Below are positions 51,979 to 57,515 of a stretch of DNA of 57,515 nt, one piece after another. The position numbers were made by a program, and so were the translations under genes. The stretch comes from an uncultured Chloracidobacterium sp. (GTDB lineage Bacteria; Acidobacteriota; Blastocatellia; Pyrinomonadales; Pyrinomonadaceae), in the NCBI GenBank assembly GCA_937941715.1, contig CALDGX010000054.1, positions 1-57,515 on the forward strand, read 5' to 3'. The notes under the pieces were generated by a model, which did no database searches, was not told where the DNA came from, and saw only the letters and a list, made by a program, of their open reading frames with translations. How positions within the stretch are numbered: the stretch's first letter is position 1; the number at the start of each line of letters is the position of its first letter.

Positions 51979-53574
51979 TCAGCGGCCGCCAACGGTTCGC
52001 GGGTCGAGCGAGGCTCCGACGCTCTTGCCGCCAAAACCGCGCTTTGCGTACGGACTGTTCGGGTCGAGTTGGTAATTGCCCCTAGCTGCATCGACGAAGC
52101 CGATCTGGCCGATCGCCGGCGGGTAGAAATTTGATGTGCCGTAATCGGAGGCTTTGCCGCCGACAATGATGTTGTTAGTGATCACGGCGCCGGGGAAATA
52201 GGTCGCGAGTGCCGGCTTGCCCGGGCCGACATTGTCACCAAAAAAGCCGTATTCGTTGTTGAAAACGATGTTGTTGCGGAAAACGAAGCCCCTTACGGGA
52301 TCACCGTAAGCAATTGTGATGCTGCCGTCGTGTATGACGGTGTTATTTTCGATCACGACGTTGGAAAAGGTCGTTGATTTGATAAAAAAGCCGCGGCCGT
52401 CATATTTTTTCCCGCTGATATCTTCGAACAGGTTGTTACGCACTGTCAGGTTGCGTCCGCCTTTGCCTTCGCCGCCGAAGATATTCAGGGCACTGCCGGA
52501 ACCCCGCATGATATTGCCGGTAAACTCGATATCCTCGACCACGGCCTGCGGGCCGCTGTCCTCGCCCGTCCTAAATAACACGCCTGTCCCTTCCTGAGCC
52601 ATCTGCCAATTATTGGTCATCAGGTTGTTCTCGATCTTGATACGGCGGCCGCTCTTGATCTCGATAAAGTTCTTAACATTCCATTTGGTGCCTTTCCACT
52701 CGATGGGCTTGTTGAGGTGATTGTCGCGAATGACACAATCAGCGGCGACGAGCCCAAGAGCGTTTTGAGCCCCGCCAAACAATATGTTCTCGGCCGCGGA
52801 TTCCAGATAGTTATTTACGATCTCGATCGGGCCGTCCGACGCCCAAACGGCGATAGCCTGACTTTCCTCGCCTTCGCGCTTGATATCGGCAAAGTAGCTG
52901 TTTTCGATCTTGATGAATTTGCCGTTAGCGGCGATGCCTCTCCGCTGGCCCCATTTGGGGTCACCGAGCACCGCGACACGGTCGAACTCGATATGGTGCG
53001 GGAGTTGTTCGATCGCCGTTTCCTCGGTGGTGCCGATCTCGATGATGTTATAAAGCCCCTCGATGGTCGGCCCGAATTCGATCCCAACGAATCGGAAGTG
53101 ATGAGCGCCGGCGGCGGTCGTCAGGGCCGGTTCGCCCTTAACGTTGGCAACGATCTTGGGCAAAATATCGGCATATTTCTTATATTCGAGCCGCTTACCG
53201 GCCGCAGGAAGTCGAGAATCATCTGCGGACGTGCGAACGGTAATGAACTCGGCGCCCGGCTTGTTCGGCAGCTTGAATTTGCCTTTGTAGGTTGCCCCCG
53301 CAGCGAGTTCGATGGTGTCGCCTGGTTTTGCCCGGTCGAGGGCGGCCTGGAAATTACCGCCGGCTGGGACGCGTATCACCGCATACGATCCGTTCGCTGC
53401 CGAACTTAATGCTGGTTCGCCAGAGCCTGCTAAAACAAAGTACGAACCAAGGCCGATCCCGGCCGCGATCAGGAACAGGATCGCGGTGATCCAACCCTTT
53501 GGACGTGCCTTGACGGCAGGCAGCGGCTTTGCTCTGACCTTATTTCCGGCTGATCTTATCGCTTGTTCGGCCAT
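51979..53574 (-). CDS. Membrane-anchored right-handed beta-helix protein
   Basis: A 531-residue protein with a cytoplasmic basic tail, one helix (about 29-49) and an extracytoplasmic beta-helix. Repeated coils of the IEIxxNxxxxN type are visible (KIENSYF, EIVNNYL, VIRDNHL, KIENNLM, TVRNNLF, VIENNTVIHDG, VFRNNIVFNN, ITNNIIVG). The start has GAAAGxxAALDRAKPGDTIEL, as in PL6/alginate-lyase-like proteins (chondroitinase-B type). Polysaccharide lyase, epimerase or structural role is possible; no catalytic residue set is certain. It is the only minus-strand gene in the locus. Confidence 0.85.
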   Translation of the reverse strand: MAEQAIRSAGNKVRAKPLPAVKARPKGWITAILFLIAAGIGLGSYFVLAGSGEPALSSAANGSYAVIRVPAGGNFQAALDRAKPGDTIELAAGATYKGKFKLPNKPGAEFITVRTSADDSRLPAAGKRLEYKKYADILPKIVANVKGEPALTTAAGAHHFRFVGIEFGPTIEGLYNIIEIGTTEETAIEQLPHHIEFDRVAVLGDPKWGQRRGIAANGKFIKIENSYFADIKREGEESQAIAVWASDGPIEIVNNYLESAAENILFGGAQNALGLVAADCVIRDNHLNKPIEWKGTKWNVKNFIEIKSGRRIKIENNLMTNNWQMAQEGTGVLFRTGEDSGPQAVVEDIEFTGNIMRGSGSALNIFGGEGKGGRNLTVRNNLFEDISGKKYDGRGFFIKSTTFSNVVIENNTVIHDGSITIAYGDPVRGFVFRNNIVFNNEYGFFGDNVGPGKPALATYFPGAVITNNIIVGGKASDYGTSNFYPPAIGQIGFVDAARGNYQLDPNSPYAKRGFGGKSVGASLDPRTVGGR

Positions 53575-53747
53575 AATCGTAAATACTAACCCATTATCCG
53601 GTCAGAAAGAATAAATTCTGAAACGGGCCGACAATCCAGATTCGATGAATGGCAAATCACCGTTTGAGGCGTTAATCTATCAGGGTTCGGCTGAGGCAGG
53701 CGGCCTAAACTACAAAATGCCGGCTATTGTTACTTTCTATATAGGGT

Positions 53748-55652
53748 ATGTGCGGTATTAACGGCATTGTATTTTCACGAGATTCGGGCCGCGAAGTTTC
53801 GCCCGAATTGCTCACAGCCATGCGGGACATTTTGCGTCACCGCGGTCCCGACGACGGCGGTATTTTTATCGATAAAAATGTCGGTCTGGGTCACCGCCGC
53901 TTGGCGATCGTCGACCCGCGGCACGGCGCCCAGCCGATGTTCAGCGACGATAAGGCCTACGCGATAGTATATAACGGCGAGGTCTACGATCATGCCGATC
54001 GGCGCGTCGAGCTCGAATCAAAGGGCCATCACTTCAACAACCGCAGCGATACGGAGACGATCCTCCATCTTTACGCCGCATACGGCAGAGATTGTGTTGA
54101 ATATCTGCGCGGGATGTTCGCGTTTGCGATCTGGAACTCAAACACGCAGGAATTGCTCATTGCCCGCGACCGGCTCGGCGTAAAGCCGCTTTATTACGTG
54201 CACAAAGAGGACGGTAGTCTGTACTTTGCGTCCGAGATCAAGGCTCTGCTTGCGGCGGGGGCGGTTAAGCCTGAGATAAATTTTGACGCGTTGCCGGATC
54301 AACTCGCTTCGCACGGTACGTCTTTCGACGAAACGCTTTTCGCGGGCGTCAAGCGCCTGATGCCCGGCCATACGATGGTCTGGAAGGGCGGTAGGATCGA
54401 CATCCGCGAGTTTTGGGACCTTTCGTTCGAGCCAAAACACACTCCGAAATGCGATGCTGAGTATGTCGAAGAGTGGCGAGACCTGTTTCGCAGATCGGTC
54501 GAATTGCGGCTGATGGCGGATGTTCCGCTGGGAATGTTCCTCTCGGGCGGTATCGATTCGAGTGCGATCGCGGCAATGATGTCGACGATGGTATCTGAGC
54601 CGATCAAGACATTCTCGGTCGGGTTCCGCGAGCGTGAGGCAAACGAACTGGGTTACGCGCGGTTCGTGGCCGAAGCTTTCGGGACCGATCATCACGAGAT
54701 CACCATTACGCCGAAGCAGTTTTTCGATCAGCTGCCCGATCTCGTCTGGCACGAGGATGAGCCGATCGGATTTATTGCTTCAGTGCCGTTGTATTTCGTC
54801 TCAAAACTCGCTCAGGAGCACGTCAAGGTCGTGTTGACCGGTGAGGGAAGCGATGAGACGCTGGCCGGCTATGGCAGGTACGCGAAGACGCTGCAGCTGC
54901 TTAATTACGGCCGGAGGTATGAGGATCTGACGCCCGGATTCGTACGAAGCGCGGTCCGCGGGGGCGTCGGGACGTTGCCCGGAAAACTCGGACAGAGACT
55001 CGGCCGGACGTTTCTCACCCGCGATGCCGATATAGAAAATCTGTTTTTAGATAATTTCGGAGTTTTTCCGCGGGCGATGCAGGCCGAACTTTTCTCCACG
55101 GCCACGCGGGAACGCATCCACGACAGCGACCCGTACCGGCAAGCAAGGAAATGGCTTGAAGCGACCGACGCTCTGGATCCGCTCGACCAGTTGCTTTACG
55201 TCGATACCAAAACATATCTGCACGAATTGCTGATGAAACAGGACCAGATGTCGATGGCCGCGTCGATCGAGAGCCGAGTGCCATTCCTGGATCACAAACT
55301 TGTCGAATTTTCGGCCCGTATGCCGAGAGAGATGAAACTTCGCGGCAGCACGACAAAGTGGATACTCCGTGAAGCGATGAAGGGAATACTCCCAGCAGAA
55401 ATTCTCGATCGTCCCAAGATGGGCTTTCCGGTGCCGGTCGGCAATTGGTTTCGCGGTGAATTCAGCCATATTGTTGATGAATACGTGCTCAGTCCGAGGG
55501 CGGCAGAACGCGGCATCTTCGATCCGGATTTCGTGCGGTCGCTGGTCGACAGACACCGGGCCGGTGAGAATCATGATGAGCGGATCTGGGCGCTTGTGAA
55601 TTTTGAGATATGGCAGAGGCGATTTTTTGACGGAAGCGACAGCATCGTTTAA
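53748..55652 (+). CDS. asnB: Asparagine-synthase-like amidotransferase (copy 2)
   Basis: A 634-residue paralogue of the copy at 40558. Cys2 (MCGINGI), HRGPDDGG, RLAIVD and SGGIDS at 266-271 are all intact, so it should use glutamine to amidate an acyl substrate with ATP. Identity to copy 1 looks moderate in the conserved motifs and low elsewhere, so the two are old duplicates with different acceptors, not a recent copy. It is divergent from the beta-helix gene and abuts the next glycosyltransferase. No ribosome site is obvious; ATATAGGGT precedes the ATG. Confidence 0.92.
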   Translation: MCGINGIVFSRDSGREVSPELLTAMRDILRHRGPDDGGIFIDKNVGLGHRRLAIVDPRHGAQPMFSDDKAYAIVYNGEVYDHADRRVELESKGHHFNNRSDTETILHLYAAYGRDCVEYLRGMFAFAIWNSNTQELLIARDRLGVKPLYYVHKEDGSLYFASEIKALLAAGAVKPEINFDALPDQLASHGTSFDETLFAGVKRLMPGHTMVWKGGRIDIREFWDLSFEPKHTPKCDAEYVEEWRDLFRRSVELRLMADVPLGMFLSGGIDSSAIAAMMSTMVSEPIKTFSVGFREREANELGYARFVAEAFGTDHHEITITPKQFFDQLPDLVWHEDEPIGFIASVPLYFVSKLAQEHVKVVLTGEGSDETLAGYGRYAKTLQLLNYGRRYEDLTPGFVRSAVRGGVGTLPGKLGQRLGRTFLTRDADIENLFLDNFGVFPRAMQAELFSTATRERIHDSDPYRQARKWLEATDALDPLDQLLYVDTKTYLHELLMKQDQMSMAASIESRVPFLDHKLVEFSARMPREMKLRGSTTKWILREAMKGILPAEILDRPKMGFPVPVGNWFRGEFSHIVDEYVLSPRAAERGIFDPDFVRSLVDRHRAGENHDERIWALVNFEIWQRRFFDGSDSIV

Positions 55653-56867
55653 ATGAAAAGTACGAAAGAGCAAAGATCGCCCGTGGGAATCGAGGCCGAC
55701 AAGGAGTTTCGAGGCCGGGATATTTTATGTTTCAGCCACGACTGGACCGGCGACCCGCTGTCAAAAACGCACCTGATGCGTGTTTTGGCAAAGGAAAATC
55801 GCATACTCTGGATCAATGCGATCGCAAACCGGATGCCGACTGCGTCTTCCAAGGACATGTCCCGGATCTTCAAAAAGTTGAAAAGCTTTACCGAACCTGT
55901 GCGTGAGGTCGAGCCGAATATCTTCGTGCTGAATCCGCTGGCGATCCCCGCGTACGGCAGTAAAGTCATCGTCGATCTCAATCAGCGTTCCCTGGTTCGT
56001 CAGGTGAAAAAGGCGATGCGGAACCTGGGATTTTCAAATATTGTCAATATGGTCTTCAACCCCGCGGCCGGAATGATCGCCGGGCGTCTGGGCGAAAGCG
56101 AACTGATCTACTATTGCGTGGACGAATATACGGCGTTCACAGGTTCGTCGGCTCTTAAGGAGATCGAAGAAAGGCTGTTTCGAATGGCGGATCTGGTCGT
56201 CGTTTCGGCCGAAAAGCTCTACGATTCGAAAAAGCAGTTCAACGAAAACACGCATATTATCCGCCACGGCACCGATTGGCGGCATTTTCGGACGGCGCTT
56301 GATCCGACCCTCGCGATACCTGACGAGGTACGCGAAATGCCGCGTCCGATCATCGGCTTTCACGGGCTATTGGCAGACTGGGTGGATTTTGAGCTGATCA
56401 AGAAGGTCGCCGACCGTTTTAAGAACGGATCCGTGGTTCTGGTCGGCAAGATAAGTGTCGACGCCGAGCAAAAGGTCAAGATACTTGACGGCGTACCAAA
56501 TATTCACTTTCTCGGACGCAAACCGTACGAGCAGCTGCCGGCGTTCTGCAAGGCGTTTGATGTCGCACTCAATCCGTTCGCTATCAATGAATTAACGCTT
56601 GCCGCCAACCCGCTGAAGGTTCGCGAATATCTGGCTGCCGGATTGCCGGTGGTTTCGACGGACATTCCGGAGGTTCGGATTCTCGAAGATTGCCTCGTCG
56701 GAACCGATCACGACGATTTTATCGCCAAGATTGAGTTTGCATTGGCCGATCCGACGCCGCGAGAAACGGTCAGCGATCGTATACGGCATGAGAGCTGGGA
56801 AGCAAAAGTCGATGAGTTGCGGGCCGTCGTTTCGGCATCGAGAAAAAGCGCTGGAGGGCTGCGTTGA
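55653..56867 (+). CDS. GT4/GT1-like glycosyltransferase
   Basis: A 404-residue protein of GT-B fold. DILCFSHDWTGDPLSKTHLMRVLA near residue 20 begins the first Rossmann half; YYCVDEYTAF and HGTDWRHF occur in the middle; INELTLAANPLKVREYLAAGLPVVSTDIPEV near residues 310-340 is the donor-sugar site. This variant (with the YYCVDE segment) is common among capsule transferases of the GT1 group. It abuts the amidotransferase and overlaps the next gene by 4 bp. Confidence 0.87.
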   Translation: MKSTKEQRSPVGIEADKEFRGRDILCFSHDWTGDPLSKTHLMRVLAKENRILWINAIANRMPTASSKDMSRIFKKLKSFTEPVREVEPNIFVLNPLAIPAYGSKVIVDLNQRSLVRQVKKAMRNLGFSNIVNMVFNPAAGMIAGRLGESELIYYCVDEYTAFTGSSALKEIEERLFRMADLVVVSAEKLYDSKKQFNENTHIIRHGTDWRHFRTALDPTLAIPDEVREMPRPIIGFHGLLADWVDFELIKKVADRFKNGSVVLVGKISVDAEQKVKILDGVPNIHFLGRKPYEQLPAFCKAFDVALNPFAINELTLAANPLKVREYLAAGLPVVSTDIPEVRILEDCLVGTDHDDFIAKIEFALADPTPRETVSDRIRHESWEAKVDELRAVVSASRKSAGGLR

Positions 56868-57481
56868 TCGGCAAGCCGAGACTGATACTTGCATTGGCGA
56901 GTCTGGTCGCCGTGTGGATCGTGTGCTCGCCGTTTCTGGCAAAATGGCTCATCGTCGAAAAACGGCTCGACCACGCCGACGCATTGATGGTGCTGAGCGG
57001 CTCGGCCGTTTATAAGGAACGGACGCGAACCGCCGCGGAACTCTACAAACAAGGCGTCGCACCACGCATATTCATTACTGATGACGGCCAACGCTCGGGT
57101 TGGTCGCAGGCGGAACAAACCAATCCGACGTATGTCGTTCTGGAACAACGCGAATTGGTCGCCAACGGCGTCTCGCCGGACGCAATAACCGTTTTGCCGG
57201 GTAAGGTATCCGGAACCGGCGATGAGGCGGCAAAACTCGCGGCCGAGTTGGAAGCGCATACTCTGAGTTCAGTCGTGATCGTCACATCGGCATTCCACAG
57301 CCGAAGGGCTCTTTGGACGTTCGAGCGGATTCTGGCGGGTAAAAATGTGGACATCGGAGTCTCTTATGCTCCGGCGGGCGTGGGCACGCCGAAAACATGG
57401 TCCTGGTGGATGGGATTCCGCGGTTGGCAGATGGTCGCCGGCGAATACTTTAAGTTGGCCTATTACCGCCTCTATTATTAG
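56864..57481 (+). CDS. YdcF/DUF218-family protein
   Basis: A 205-residue protein with one N-terminal helix (about 6-26) and a DUF218 domain: HADALMVLSGSAVYKERT, FITDDGQRSGWSQ and VTSAFHSRRALWTFERIL. The start codon is TTG, with GGAGGG (56853-56858) five bases upstream, and it overlaps the preceding stop (TTGA). DUF218 proteins (SanA, YdcF, ElyC) are linked to envelope polysaccharide and cell-wall upkeep; their activity is not settled. It closes the operon as seen; the next 34 bp are empty. Confidence 0.88.
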   Translation: MIGKPRLILALASLVAVWIVCSPFLAKWLIVEKRLDHADALMVLSGSAVYKERTRTAAELYKQGVAPRIFITDDGQRSGWSQAEQTNPTYVVLEQRELVANGVSPDAITVLPGKVSGTGDEAAKLAAELEAHTLSSVVIVTSAFHSRRALWTFERILAGKNVDIGVSYAPAGVGTPKTWSWWMGFRGWQMVAGEYFKLAYYRLYY

Positions 57482-57515
57482 CTTGATCAGAGATGTTCGG
57501 TCCGTTGGGTGATCA

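Noticed and set aside
51979..53574. PEP-CTERM/exosortase-type sorting signal for the beta-helix protein or other secreted proteins
   Set aside because: None of the secreted proteins ends in a PEP motif plus helix plus basic tail, and no exosortase-like gene is present in the window.
53738..53743. TATATA as a -10 box for asnB copy 2
   Set aside because: It lies four bases before the ATG, so transcription would begin inside the coding region.
1..57515. CRISPR arrays, tRNA or rRNA genes, insertion sequences, prophage or integrase genes
   Set aside because: No regular direct repeats with spacers, no clover-leaf sequences, no transposase or integrase motifs and no terminal inverted repeats were seen.

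Overview
The window reads as a chromosomal stretch of a GC-rich, diderm, mostly respiratory bacterium. Family content (NrfA, a 16-stranded-type porin, a TIGR03663/Agl23-like membrane protein, many secreted hydrolases, a large exopolysaccharide locus), moderate-high GC and long same-strand operons suggest an Acidobacteriota member, probably class Blastocatellia. This is an inference from gene style; there is no rRNA, tRNA, IS element, prophage or CRISPR array in the window to anchor it.

Region 1 (1-7757, plus strand) is a nitrate/nitrite respiration block: the tail of a molybdopterin oxidoreductase large subunit, a four-cluster ferredoxin subunit, a Tat-exported Rieske protein, a small two-helix membrane protein, two NarK-type transporters, a pentahaem ammonia-forming nitrite reductase (NrfA) and a coiled-coil outer-membrane porin. 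Together they suggest import of nitrate, its reduction to nitrite, and reduction of nitrite to ammonium. A strong dyad with an FNR-like core lies before nrfA.

Region 2 (7847-13401) holds comM, a long-chain acyl-CoA synthetase with its own promoter, and a divergent pair made of a small anti-sigma-like zinc-finger protein and a sigma-factor-like regulator, separated by the only long non-coding stretch (526 bp).

Region 3 (13472-23537) starts the envelope polysaccharide theme: an O-antigen-ligase/Wzy-like protein and two GT2 glycosyltransferases, then, after a convergent hypothetical gene, a KirBac channel, riboflavin synthase and two GT-C-like membrane proteins, closed by a clear terminator.

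Region 4 (23703-30970) is a run of six secreted proteins: M28 peptidase, amidohydrolase, a double NTF2-like protein, a TPR plus lipocalin-like protein, a DUF1571/LolA-like protein and an M20 amidohydrolase. It contains a 24-bp perfect hairpin and ends in a bidirectional terminator shared with dps. The dps promoter is overlaid by PerR/Fur-like palindromes.

Region 5 (31657-37852) has an MscS channel, a minus-strand four-gene pilus/type II secretion-like assembly operon (PilN, PilO, an IPT plus GspC/PilP-like protein, a pseudopilin without Glu5) that lacks an adjacent PilM, a DUF4010-like membrane protein and an FHA-GGDEF diguanylate cyclase.

Region 6 (38076-57481) is the main exopolysaccharide locus: FkbM methyltransferase, Wzx flippase, two asparagine-synthase-like amidotransferases, a deacetylase-like protein, a heparinase II/III lyase, three GT4-type glycosyltransferases, a two-domain oxidoreductase, a GT-C enzyme, a beta-helix protein and a DUF218 protein. 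The set predicts an acidic, possibly amidated polysaccharide with its own lyase. It is the best candidate for a little-described system here.
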